Part shown: one piece after another, positions 13,701-19,696 of the stretch
How the letters are laid out: each line of letters opens with the position of its first letter
How positions within the stretch are numbered: position 1 is the first letter of the stretch
Origin: Candidatus Gallilactobacillus intestinavium
GTDB lineage: Bacteria > Bacillota > Bacilli > Lactobacillales > Lactobacillaceae
DNA length: 64,000 bases
Reading direction: 5' to 3'
Assembly: GCA_017694665.1 (NCBI GenBank)
Contig: JADIMP010000051.1
Location: 1-64,000, forward strand
Position numbers and translations under genes: made by a program
The notes under the pieces: generated by a model
Told to the model about the DNA's origin: nothing
The model's input: the letters and a program-made list of their open reading frames with translations, nothing else
Databases searched by the model: none

Positions 13701-16700
13701 GATGTTCCAGAAACAGCTCAAGACAGCAACATAACTGTTACATATAGTGCTAATCCAGAACATGCGGTTGTTAACTATGTTGATGATGATGAAAACGGTA
13801 AAGTTGTTTACAGCGATACTGTAAATGGTGTTTATGGAGGTACATCTACATATAATCCAAGTAGCGAAGAAACTAAATTGAAGAATGCTGGATACATCAT
13901 TGGTAATAGTGATTTACCAGCTAATGGTCAAATTACCTTTACTAAAGATGGCGATGTTCCAACATACACAATTCATTTAACACATAGTACACAAACTGTT
14001 GATCCATCAACTAACCCAGATCCAAGCAAGATCATCTTAACGCATGATGTTACTCGTACTATTCACTATGAATACAACGATGGTAATAGTATTCCTGGAT
14101 TAAGCGATACGATCGATACAGTTCACTGGACTCGTACAGCTAAGATCGATAGTGTTACTGGAGATGTCATCAGTTATGGACCATGGCAAATTGATGGAGT
14201 AGATGCTTATCCAAGTCATGTATCTCCACAAGTTGCTGGATTCAAGCCAGATATTCAATCTGTTCCACAAGTAACTGGAATTAAGGAAACAGATAACAAC
14301 ACTACCGTTACTGTTAAATACAGTCCAAACGCAGAACATGCTGAAGTTCAATATGTTGACGATGATGAAAATGGTAAAGTAGTTGTTACTGACGAAGTAC
14401 CAGGAGATTATGATCAAACTGTAACTTACGATCCAACAGCAATTGAAAACAAATTACGTGGTGAGGGTTACATTATTGGTAATAGTAATTTACCAGCTAA
14501 TAACCAGATTTACTTCGGTAACGATGGTTATGTACCGGTATATCGTGTTCATTTGACTCATGGAATGAAGACTGTTCCAGCAGCAGATGATCCAACTAAC
14601 CAATACAACACAACATCTAAAGTTACTCGTACGATTCATTATCAATACAGTAATGGACAACCTGTACCTAGTTTGCCAGATCGTGTTGATTCTGTAACTT
14701 ATACTCGTACAGCAACAGTTGATGAAGTAACAAATAAACCAGTTAGTTACACTGATTGGACAACAACTAACAATACAATGCCATATGTTCAAATTCCATC
14801 CTTAACAGGTTACACACCTAACCAAACATCAGTTAAGGCTGAAACTGGAGTTGAACAAAACTGGCATTCATGGACTGATACAGTTACTTACACACCAAAT
14901 GCAGAACATGCCGTCGTTAACTATGTTGACGATACTGATGGTGGCAAGATCATCCACAGTGATACTGTCAGTGGTGTATATGACGGAACAACAGTTTACG
15001 ACCCAAGTTCTGAAGAAAGTACTTTAACTAAACAAGGATACGTCATCGGTAATAGTAATTTACCAGCTGGTGGTAAGATTACCTTTACTCAAGACGGTCA
15101 GGTACCAACATATACAATCCATGTAACTCATGGAACCCATACAGTAACACCTGCTGAAGATCCAGATAACAAGTATCAAACATCACACAGCATCACTAGA
15201 ACAATTCATTACCAAAACAGTAATGGACAACCATTGTCTGGTGTAAGTGATGTAACTCAAACAGTGACATACCACCGTACAGCAACAGTTGATAGTGTAA
15301 CTGGTAAGACATTAAGTTACACTGATTGGCAACCAGTAGGTACACCAGATTATCCAGCACAACAAAGTCCAGCGGTAACTGGATACACGCCTGATACACA
15401 AACAGTACCAGAAGTGGATAATATACCAGAAACAGCTCAAAACAGCACGGTAACAGTAACGTACAATGCTAATAAAGAGCATGCGGTCGTTAACTATGTT
15501 GACGATACTGATGGTGGCAAGATTGTACACAGTGATACAGTCAATGGTTACTTCGATCAAACCTCAACCTACGATCCAACTAGTGAAGAAAACACATTGA
15601 AGAACCAAGGTTACATTATTGGAAGCACTGACTTACCAGCTAATGGTAAAATCACCTTCACTAAAGATGGCGATGTACCAACCTATACAATTCATTTGAC
15701 TCATGGAACACATACTGTTGACTCTGATCAAGATCCAGACAACAAGTATCAAACTTCACACAGTATTACTCGTACCATTCACTATCAATACAGTAATGGA
15801 CAAAACATTCCTGGTGTAAGTGATGTAACACAAACTGTCACATATCACCGTGTAGCAACGGTTGATAGTGTAACTGGTAAAGCATTGAGTTACACTGATT
15901 GGCAACCAGTAGGTACACCAGATTATCCAGCACAACAAAGTCCAAATGTTGTTGGATACACGCCAGATCAACCAACTGTACCAGAAGTAGATGATGTTCC
16001 AGAAACAGCATCTAATAGTACAGTTACCGTTAACTACAACGCCAACAAAGAACATGCCGTAGTTAACTATGTTGATGACACGGATGGTGGCAAGATTATC
16101 CATACTGATACAGTCAATGGATACTTCGATCAAACATCAACCTACGATCCAAGTTCTGAAGAAAACACGTTGAAGAATGCTGGATACATCATTGGTAATA
16201 GTGACTTACCAGCTGGTGGTAAGATTACCTTTACTCAAGATGGTCAAGTACCAACATATACAATTCACGTAACTCATGGCACAACAACATACACGCCACA
16301 AACAAATCCAGATGGCAAGTATGATTTAACCCATGTCATTAACCGAAACATTCATTATCAATACCAAAACGGTCAACCAGTACCATCAGTTAAAGACATA
16401 ACTGATACAGTAACTTATAACCGTACGGTAACAGTTGATAATGTAACGCACCAAGTAGTAAGTTATAGTGATTGGACACCAGAAAACGGTGTATCTGACT
16501 TCCCAGATCATCCAACACCAACTGTTACAGGTTACACACCAGACAAGACTGATGTACCAGAAGTAGCAGTACAACCAGATGACAAGAGTCAAACAGTAAC
16601 AGTAACTTACAACAACAATCCAGAACATGCGGTTGTTAACTATGTTGACGACACGGATGGTGGCAAGATTGTACATAGCGATACAGTTAATGGACATTTT

Positions 16701-19175
16701 GATGAAACATCAACGTATGATCCAACTAGTGAAGAGAATACTTTGAAGAATCAAGGTTACATTATTGGAAGTACCGACTTACCAGCTAATGGCCAAATTA
16801 CCTTCACTAAAGATGGCGATGTACCAACATACACGGTTCATTTAACTCATGGAACCCATACAGTTGACCCAAGTCAAGATCCAGACAACAAGTATCAAAC
16901 ATCTCATAGCACTACTAGAACAATTCATTATCAATACAGTAATGGTAATGCTGTTCCAGGTGTTAAAGATGTAACCCAAACTGTAACGTACCATCGTACA
17001 GCAACGGTCGATAGTGTAACTGGTAAGACATTAAGTTACACTGATTGGCAACCAGTAGGCACACCAGATTATCCAGCACAACAAAGTCCAGCAGTAACTG
17101 GATACACTCCAGATACACAGACTGTGCCAGAAGTTGACAATGTACCAGAAGATGCACAAAACAGTACTGTAACAGTAACGTACAACGCTAATAAAGAACA
17201 TGCGGTCGTTAACTATGTTGACGATACCGATGGTGGCAAGATTGTACATAGTGATACAGTGAATGGATACTTCGATCAAACATCAACGTATGATCCAACT
17301 AGTGAAGAAAATACGTTGAAGAACGCCGGATACATCATTGGTAATAGTAATTTACCATCTAATGGCCAAATTACCTTTACTCAAGATGGTCAAGTTCCAA
17401 CATACACGGTTCATTTAACTCATGGAACGCATACTGTTGACTCTGATCAAGATCCAGACAACAAGTATCAAACATCACATAGTACAACTAGAACAATTCA
17501 TTACGAATACAGTAATGGACAAAACATTCCTGGTGTAAGTGATGTAACGCAAACTGTCACATATCATCGTGTTGCAACGGTCGACAGTGTAACTGGTAAA
17601 GCATTAAGTTATACCGATTGGCAACCAGTTGGTAATCCAGCTTACCCAGCTCAAGATTCACCAAAAGTAACTGGATATACACCAAACATAGCCACTGTTC
17701 CGGAGGCAGATAACATTCCAGAAACAGCAGCTAATAGTTCAGTTACGGTTGTCTACAGTGCAAATCCAGAACATGCGGTAATCAATTATGTTGATGACAC
17801 AGAAGGCGGCAAGATTATTCATTCTGATACAGTGAATGGTCACTTCGATCAAACATCAACGTATGATCCAAGTTCTGAAGAAAACACATTAACCAAACAA
17901 GGATATGTCATCGGTAATAGTAATTTACCAGCCGGTGGTAAGATTACCTTTACTCAAGATGGACAAGTACCAACGTACACAATTCATGTAACACACGGTA
18001 CAACAACATATACACCAGAAGACAATCCAAATGGTAAGTATGACTTAACTAATACTCATCACCGTATCATTCGTTACACAACCACTGATGGCGAACAAAT
18101 TACTTCAACAACTGATACAGTAACGTTCCACCGTAAAGTAATTGTGGATAATGTTACAGGTAAAATTGTTAAGTATACTCCTTGGGTAACTGACAATGGT
18201 TCAAGTACTGGAACTTATCCAGAACATACCAGTCCAGCTGAACCTGGATTATATCCAGAAAGTAATACCACACCAGCTGAAACAGTTACACCAGATTCAC
18301 CAGCAACGGAAATTATCAATGTTCAATATGGTAGAAATAAAGAACATGCCATCGTTAACTACGTTGATGATGACGAAGGTGGTAAGGTAGTTGCTAGTGA
18401 TACAGTAAACGGAGTATTCGGTGGTGAAACTACATACGATCCAACTAACACTGAGAATAAGTTGAAACATGATGGTTATGTCCTTGGCGACAGTAATTTA
18501 CCAAAAGATGATCAAATTGACTTTAGTCAAGATGGTAAAGTACCGGTTTACACAGTTCACATGACTCATGGAACAACGACAATTAATCCAAGCACAGGAT
18601 ACGCTGCTGGTAAGAGATACGATAAGACATATGATTTAACTCATGATGTAACTAGAACAATCAAGTATCAATCAGCTGATGGCAAGACGCTTGCTTCAAC
18701 AGTTGTTGATACAGTGCACTTTACAAGAACTGCTAAGATTGATGCAGTTACAGGTAAAGTAATCAGTTACAGTAAATGGGTAGTTGATGGAACTGATTCA
18801 TTCCCAGGACATGAATCACCAAGCATCAATGGATACACTCCAGATCAAACAAGCATTAATGGTGAAGATGACATTACTGCTAACATGCAAGATCAAACAA
18901 TTACGGTTACTTACAAGGCAAATCCAAAACCACAAGCTAAAGGCAATGGATATGGTCAAGGTGGTAATGGTAATGTTGATCTAGCAGATCCGGCAGATCT
19001 AAAACCAGCTACATTACCAATGACAGGAGCTAATAATCAAGTTGAAGGTACCTTGAGTATCGTTGGTTTGACCTTAGCTGACATCTTAGTAATGTTTGGT
19101 TTAGCAGGAGCTTATCGTAAACAAAAAGTAGGCGATTTGACGCGTGAGGAAGATCAAACTACTGGTAAAAAATAA
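1764..19175 (+). CDS. Giant 5,803-residue MucBP/Mub-B2 repeat adhesin, LPxTG-anchored
   Basis: A complete, uninterrupted 17.4-kb gene. Residues 17-25 (RLYKKGKLW) match the KxYKxGKxW-type signal peptide with one conservative change; a hydrophobic core follows and cleavage is likely after AKA (residue 48). Residues about 50-180 are Ser/Thr/Gln/Asn-rich, like the region that is O-glycosylated in serine-rich adhesins. Residues about 225-352 are a unique aromatic-rich domain I do not recognise. Then come 28 units, each a MucBP domain (N/Q-YVDD... to ...TYTVHVTH) plus a Mub B2-like domain (RTIHYQYSNG... VTGYTPD... VTVTY). The end is a Gly/Asn linker, LPMTG at 5751-5755, a membrane helix and a charged tail. 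The likely role is a very long fibrillar adhesin for mucin, glycans or other cells. The start is ATG with AAGAGG 14 bases upstream, a rather long spacing. It is followed by its own terminator and so is probably monocistronic. Repeat count and order are read directly; ligand and glycosylation are inference. Confidence 0.95.
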   Translation: MIRKKDSYIGDKKEHIRLYKKGKLWLASAISMLSVGLGLSSNVDQAKADTANENAVSEETNDNNSAASTTTTQQSAVSNNATVAKNAVNNARTTAANLGSTSASQQASSSSKVSSQSQQKQASQNTQQAKSSSSNEKTAVNSSNQSSVTSSSTQTVNTNPTSSTQDSNVNGKAAIAANTVKQFNDVTETIYDERIGSDNEKHINSNNASTIANLNSTQFNSISKFPTPGDAVTVNIYIMGQGTSDSSNNILNGQTGDGHLAGGAFSYGGYMYENYEGLIVPGSWWNANAVQATIANYLNSRHLMIDTTKGDIYQGQHQGYNMSSEKIHSAYYDYDPATWTYQIYIYTLPAKYTVKVNYVDDDDGDKVVKTVTLPASAGTVKIGSGTVDVPDSSRGGYRRGTVIHYDPTSDIASLTGYAPATTADGQTHNIRVKGLPLYGNKAQVQTITIHLKHATKQQVETKTSTRTIHYEYNNGQPIDGGKYDTTDTVTYTRTDTIDEVTGSIISSTPWVAKNNVTSYPEHTSPTVAGYIPDQPTVPAVSNVPEGTANSTVNVIYSPRVETVTIQYVDDDNGGSVINSVQLTGTYGSTTTYDPTSEENALKKNGYIIGSSNLPADGVIPFNSDNITTYTIHVTHSKSTYTAQDNPNNQYDLTKTIKRVINYVDANGNPMPGITDTITDSATFNRTVTVDNVTHQVISYSDWEPASGSSTSFPDHKSPEVTGYTPSVQDVPAETVTINSDNQTVTVRYTPNATTVHINYVDDDEGGKVVYTDSVSGPYGSTIIYDPSVTEKNMQTLGYIIGNSNLPTGDKITIQDVNGSLPTYTVHMTHSKKNISGDSGVPNAAVNKDVKRTIHYQYSDGSAVPGLTDVVQNIHFHRTATVDGVTHKVISYTPWVADNNDEFPSVQSPVVTGYTPTIQEVPAVPNVSESDDDSSVTVTYTPNKEHAVINYVDSTNGNIVHSDTVNGTYGQTVTYDPSAEEATLQNQGYTISSTDFPSNGMITFNVDGYVPTYTVYLNHSKTTYTPQNNPNNQYNLTDTIKRTIHYQYNNGNSIPTIPDVVDTITYHRNAIVDNITHTVTYTPWVADDNVTSFPEHTSPSLTGYTPDQPTVPEVDNVQAGSTDQSITVTYTPIQSQINIQYVDDDNEGQVVYTDRLTGSYDSTTTYDPSNEEKILEGKGYVIGSSDLPANGQVTFGANKITYTIHLTHATKTVNTDNNNNPNITLTHDVTRTIHFQDSNGNAIPGLTDVTQTVHFTRTAKVDAVTGQAISYSDWEPTPSTNDTLPAYQAPTVTGYTPNTQTVPEVDNVTESTQNSTVTITYTANKEHAIVNYVDDSDGGKIIHTDTVNGTYGQTVTYDPTATDNTLTGQGYVIGSSNLPSNDQITFSNDGYVPTYTVHVTHKTTTYTPSTNPDGKYDLTHTVKRTIHYQYSNGQPIPNVSDVTDSVTFNRTVTVDDVTGQVVSYSNWTPDGSTTYPSHVSPTVTGYTPDQPTVPEITGVSEDNTDTTVTVNYSPNKEHAVVNYVDDSDGGKVIHTDTVNGTYGSTATYDPSSEESTLTKQGYVIGSSDLPANGQITFSQDGQVPTYTVHVTHGTTTYTPQNNPNGKYQLTDTTTRTIHYQYSNGNNIPGLSDVKDNVTYTRTVTVDNVTGQVVSYSDWTPTNNVTSFPAHQSPAVTGYTPNTQTVPEVDNIKPGTADSTTTVTYSPNKEQVTINYVDDDDNGNIVHTDTINGLFGSTTTYDPSNEEKVLEGQGYIIGSSNLPSNDTITFNATNQTYTIHLTHATKTVNPSNNTNPNIILTHDVTRTIHYQYSNGQAIPGLTDVTQTVHFTRTAKIDSVTGQAVSYSDWTPSSTTDNFPSYQSPTVTGYTPDKQTVPEVDNVTEDTPDSTVNVTYSANPEHAIVNYVDDSDGGKIIHTDTVNGTYGSTVTYNPTNTDNTLTKQGYVIGNSNLPTGDKIPFSVDGYVPTYTVHVTHGTTTYTPSTNPDGKYQLTHNVTRTIHYQYNNGQPIPGVKDVIDTVTYNRNVTVDNVTGQVVSYSNWTPAGSTTYPSHVSPTVTGYTPDQPTVPSVSGVAENDSDTTVTVTYNPNKEHAVINYVDDDENGKVVHSDTVDGVYGGTSTYDPTSEEDTLKNAGYTIGSSDLPANGQITFSQDGQVPTYTIHLTHSTTTYTPQTNPDGKYQLTDTINRTIHYQYSNGDAIPNVNDVTDSVTYNRTVTVDNVTGQVVSYSNWTPVNNVTSFPDRKSPEVTGYTPDKPDVPAVSDVQPGTKDTTVTVNYSANKEQVTINYVDDDNDGSIVHTDTINGLYGSTTTYDPSNEEKVLEGQGYIIGSSDLPAGDTITFNATNQTYTIHLTHATKTVNPDNNTNPNIILSHNVTRTIHFQYSNGQDIPGLTDVTQTVTFTRTAKIDAVTGQAISYSDWTPSGTDDFPSYKSPSLTGYTPDKQSVPEVDNVSESAQDSTINVTYSANPEHAIVNYVDDDDGEKIVHTDTVNGTFDSTVTYDPTDTDKTLTGQGYIIGSSNLPTGDKITFSNDGYVPTYTVHVSHATHTVNPSNNPDPSKITLTHDVTRTVHYQYSNGQSIPGLSDVTQTIHFTRTANIDSVTGQVVSYGNWTPSGSDDFPLVPSPQVNGYTPDQTSVPSVTDVPEDTQNSTVNVTYNANKEHAVVNYVDDTDGGKVIHSDTVNGTFGSTVTYDPTSEEDTLKNSGYVIGNSDLPANGQITFNTDGQVPTYTIHVTHGTTTYTPQTNPDGKYQLTDTTTRTIHYQYSDGQPTSIKDVTDTVTYNRNVTVDNVTGQVVSYSDWTPVNNVTGFPDHQSPSLTGYTPDKPDVPAVSDVQPGTANSTVTVTYSANKEQVTINYVDDDEDGKIVHTDVINGLYNTTTTYDPSNEEKVLEGQGYVIGSSNLPAGGNITFNATDQTYTIHLTHGTSTVNPSNNTNPNIDLTKDVTRTIYYQYSNGQPVPGLTNVTQTVHFTRTAKIDSVTGQAISYSDWTPSGSDTFSEVKSPQVTGYTPNIASVPAVQTVTSDTKSSAITVIYNVNSEHAIVNYVDDDDGEKIIHTDTVNGTFGSTVTYDPTNTDTTLTNQGYIIGSSNLPTGDKITFTHDGYVPTYTVHVTHGTHTVTPADNPDPSKITLTHDVTRTIHYQYSNGQSIPGLGDVTQTIHYTRTANIDSVTGQVVSYGDWTPSGTDDFPSVSSPQVNGYTPDQPSVPAQTDVPEDTQNSTVTVNYNANKEHAVINYVDDSDNGKIIHTDTVNGTFGSTETYDPSSEEGTLTKQGYVIGNSNLPTGGKITFSTDGYVPTYTIHVTHGTTTYTPQNNPNGKYNLTDTTTRTIKYQYSNGQPIASIPNVTDTVTYNRTVTVDNVTGNVISYSDWTPVDNVTGFPDHKSPALTGYTPDKTDVPAVSNVQPGAADSSVTVTYSADKEQVTINYVDDDEDGKIVHTDSISGLYGSTTTYDPTNEEKVLEGQGYIIGNSNLPAGGNITFNATDQTYTIHLTHATNTVNPSNNTNPNIVLTHDVTRTVHYQYSNGQAIPGLNDVTQTVHFTRTAKVDAVTGQAISYSDWTPSGTDTFPEVKSPQVTGYTPDKQSVPASATVNETDQNSTVNVTYSANPEHAVINYVDDDDGGKVIHSDTVNGTFGSTVTYDPSATDSALTKQGYVIGNSDLPAGDQIPFSVDGYVPTYTVHVTHGSHTVTPADNPDPTQIILTHDVTRKIHYQYSNGQPIPNVSDVTQTIHFTRTANVDSVTGKVISYGDWTPSGTDDFPLVQSPQVTGYTPDQTNVPSETNVPESTADNTVTVTYSANKEHAVVNYVDDTDGGKIIHTDTVNGTFGSTVTYDPSTEEGNLTKQGYIIGSNDLPTGDKITFSQDGQVPTYTVHVTHGTHTVTPDQDPTDKYQTSHTITRKIHYQYSNGQPIPNVSDVTDSVTYHRTATVDNVTGNVVSYTDWAPVNNVTGYPDRKSPAVTGYTPDKPDVPAQTDVPETAQDSNITVTYSANPEHAVVNYVDDDENGKVVYSDTVNGVYGGTSTYNPSSEETKLKNAGYIIGNSDLPANGQITFTKDGDVPTYTIHLTHSTQTVDPSTNPDPSKIILTHDVTRTIHYEYNDGNSIPGLSDTIDTVHWTRTAKIDSVTGDVISYGPWQIDGVDAYPSHVSPQVAGFKPDIQSVPQVTGIKETDNNTTVTVKYSPNAEHAEVQYVDDDENGKVVVTDEVPGDYDQTVTYDPTAIENKLRGEGYIIGNSNLPANNQIYFGNDGYVPVYRVHLTHGMKTVPAADDPTNQYNTTSKVTRTIHYQYSNGQPVPSLPDRVDSVTYTRTATVDEVTNKPVSYTDWTTTNNTMPYVQIPSLTGYTPNQTSVKAETGVEQNWHSWTDTVTYTPNAEHAVVNYVDDTDGGKIIHSDTVSGVYDGTTVYDPSSEESTLTKQGYVIGNSNLPAGGKITFTQDGQVPTYTIHVTHGTHTVTPAEDPDNKYQTSHSITRTIHYQNSNGQPLSGVSDVTQTVTYHRTATVDSVTGKTLSYTDWQPVGTPDYPAQQSPAVTGYTPDTQTVPEVDNIPETAQNSTVTVTYNANKEHAVVNYVDDTDGGKIVHSDTVNGYFDQTSTYDPTSEENTLKNQGYIIGSTDLPANGKITFTKDGDVPTYTIHLTHGTHTVDSDQDPDNKYQTSHSITRTIHYQYSNGQNIPGVSDVTQTVTYHRVATVDSVTGKALSYTDWQPVGTPDYPAQQSPNVVGYTPDQPTVPEVDDVPETASNSTVTVNYNANKEHAVVNYVDDTDGGKIIHTDTVNGYFDQTSTYDPSSEENTLKNAGYIIGNSDLPAGGKITFTQDGQVPTYTIHVTHGTTTYTPQTNPDGKYDLTHVINRNIHYQYQNGQPVPSVKDITDTVTYNRTVTVDNVTHQVVSYSDWTPENGVSDFPDHPTPTVTGYTPDKTDVPEVAVQPDDKSQTVTVTYNNNPEHAVVNYVDDTDGGKIVHSDTVNGHFDETSTYDPTSEENTLKNQGYIIGSTDLPANGQITFTKDGDVPTYTVHLTHGTHTVDPSQDPDNKYQTSHSTTRTIHYQYSNGNAVPGVKDVTQTVTYHRTATVDSVTGKTLSYTDWQPVGTPDYPAQQSPAVTGYTPDTQTVPEVDNVPEDAQNSTVTVTYNANKEHAVVNYVDDTDGGKIVHSDTVNGYFDQTSTYDPTSEENTLKNAGYIIGNSNLPSNGQITFTQDGQVPTYTVHLTHGTHTVDSDQDPDNKYQTSHSTTRTIHYEYSNGQNIPGVSDVTQTVTYHRVATVDSVTGKALSYTDWQPVGNPAYPAQDSPKVTGYTPNIATVPEADNIPETAANSSVTVVYSANPEHAVINYVDDTEGGKIIHSDTVNGHFDQTSTYDPSSEENTLTKQGYVIGNSNLPAGGKITFTQDGQVPTYTIHVTHGTTTYTPEDNPNGKYDLTNTHHRIIRYTTTDGEQITSTTDTVTFHRKVIVDNVTGKIVKYTPWVTDNGSSTGTYPEHTSPAEPGLYPESNTTPAETVTPDSPATEIINVQYGRNKEHAIVNYVDDDEGGKVVASDTVNGVFGGETTYDPTNTENKLKHDGYVLGDSNLPKDDQIDFSQDGKVPVYTVHMTHGTTTINPSTGYAAGKRYDKTYDLTHDVTRTIKYQSADGKTLASTVVDTVHFTRTAKIDAVTGKVISYSKWVVDGTDSFPGHESPSINGYTPDQTSINGEDDITANMQDQTITVTYKANPKPQAKGNGYGQGGNGNVDLADPADLKPATLPMTGANNQVEGTLSIVGLTLADILVMFGLAGAYRKQKVGDLTREEDQTTGKK
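5155..13755 (+). repeat. Higher-order repeat: five copies of a three-unit (about 1,719 bp) block
   Basis: Units 5-19 follow an A-B-C order five times. Type A (units 5, 8, 11, 14, 17) has SNEEK-V/I-LEG followed by a shortened ITF-NATNQ-TYTIHLTHAT hairpin, with KEQVTINYVDDD in the last four copies. Type B (6, 9, 12, 15, 18) has EHA-I/V-VNYVDD, a T-D-x-L motif and DGYVPTYTVHV. Type C (7, 10, 13, 16, 19) has EHAV, SEE-x-L and DGQVPTYT (DGYVPTYT in unit 16). The GAACAA that opens type A falls at 6885, 8604, 10320 and 12039, steps of 1719, 1716 and 1719 bp. Confidence 0.85.
14905..18345 (+). repeat. Second higher-order block: two copies of a three-unit repeat
   Basis: Units 22-24 and 25-27 repeat the same order. 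Units 22 and 25 share TVDSVTGKTLSYTDWQPVG, units 23 and 26 share HRVATVDSVTGKALSYTDW, and units 24 and 27 share the GTTTYTP linker and DLT motif. CTGGTAAGAC at 15301 recurs at 17020, again 1719 bp apart, and the surrounding several hundred bases look about 90% identical by eye. Confidence 0.8.
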
Positions 19176-19182
19176 TTAAAAG

Positions 19183-19219
19183 AAAAGCACTTAGTCTTAA
19201 TTGACTAAGTGCTTTTTTT
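19183..19219 (+). terminator. Rho-independent terminator of the giant adhesin gene
   Basis: A 14-bp stem AAAAGCACTTAGTC / GACTAAGTGCTTTT with a TTAATT loop and a T run lies just after the stop codon. Confidence 0.92.
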
Positions 19220-19598
19220 GTTTACTTCTTAATAAAGAAAGAAATGTAATCATTGATTAATAAAAGCTATCATTTTATTCGCTTTAAATAAAAAACGGGG
19301 AAATGATTTTCCCCGCAATTCATTGGTACAATGAATTATTAAGCATATATGAATAGTAATTTTTAATTACTATTTGTTGGTAGTCAAACTGTTTAACTAT
19401 CAACGACATTAATTATACACTTATTGAATAGAAAAACTATCAAATTAGGGTAAAAAAAACTTATAATTAAATTATCGCTAAAATGATCAGGAATCCAATT
19501 ATATTGTGTATATTTATTAATAAATTGTTTAAGTATAAATAATTTGTATATTATTGTGGAATAATTAATCACTTAATTTAAGAAAACGAAAAAGATTG
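19220..19598. other. Gene-free AT-rich stretch between adhesin and str operon
   Basis: No convincing coding sequence lies here on either strand. Apart from the candidate minus-strand RNA at 19289-19405, the rest, especially 19441-19598, is AT-rich with runs of A and T and no element I can name. Confidence 0.6.
19289..19405 (-). ncRNA. Candidate small RNA of about 117 nt with four hairpins
   Basis: Read on the minus strand, a TATAAT (plus 19412-19417) with TTGATA 20 bp upstream (19438-19443) would start RNA near 19405. The predicted transcript is almost filled by four hairpins: 19376-19404 (14-bp arms, one mismatch and one wobble), 19352-19374 (10-bp perfect arms, 3-nt loop), 19317-19337 (8-bp arms), and 19296-19315 (8-bp GC-rich arms CGGGGAAA/TTTCCCCG) followed by a U run that makes a good intrinsic terminator in this direction only. 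No open reading frame of note lies inside. The -35 spacing is long. I do not recognise an RNA family; it does not look like 6S, SRP or tmRNA. Confidence 0.5.
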
Positions 19599-19627
19599 TT
19601 TACAAGGATGAAGAGAGAGAGTATAAT
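19599..19627 (+). promoter_or_regulatory. Promoter of rpsL-rpsG
   Basis: TTTACA (19599-19604), a 17-bp spacer and a consensus TATAAT (19622-19627). Transcription should start near 19634, giving a leader of about 63 nt. Confidence 0.8.
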
Positions 19628-19640
19628 TCATTTGTTAGTC

Positions 19641-19676
19641 AAATTATGAACCACCTGGATGTGTGGCTCATGAAAT
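19641..19676 (+). promoter_or_regulatory. Structured rpsL leader hairpin
   Basis: The leader can fold with AATTATGAACCAC pairing to GTGGCTCATGAAATT, leaving a two-base bulge and a CTGGAT loop. It ends about 7 nt before the Shine-Dalgarno AAGGGAGG. A role in feedback control by a ribosomal protein (S7 or S12) is an inference from its position; I have not matched it to a known family. Confidence 0.45.
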
Positions 19677-19696
19677 TATGAAGGGAGGACTTTTAG

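Larger units (their letters stand above)
2815..18930 (+). repeat. Array of 28 tandem MucBP+B2 coding units, about 575 bp each
   Basis: The core codons for N/Q-YVDD (YVDS in unit 4) recur 28 times, from about 2832 to about 18360, a mean spacing of about 575 bp or 191-192 residues. Each unit carries one MucBP and one B2-like domain. Units 1-4 at the N-terminal side and units 20, 21 and 28 are the most divergent; the interior is more uniform. Neighbouring copies differ mostly at third codon positions, so the protein repeat is better conserved than the DNA repeat. Confidence 0.93.

Noticed and set aside
2000-18900. Many open frames of 60-125 codons on the opposite strand and in other frames of the adhesin
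   Set aside because: They recur with the repeat period, have odd Ile/Asn/Trp/Cys-rich composition and no consistent ribosome binding sites; they are shadows of the repeated codons.
2815-18930. Long regular repeat array as a possible CRISPR or satellite
   Set aside because: Repeats are about 575 bp, fully coding and in frame; there are no short palindromic repeats or unique spacers.
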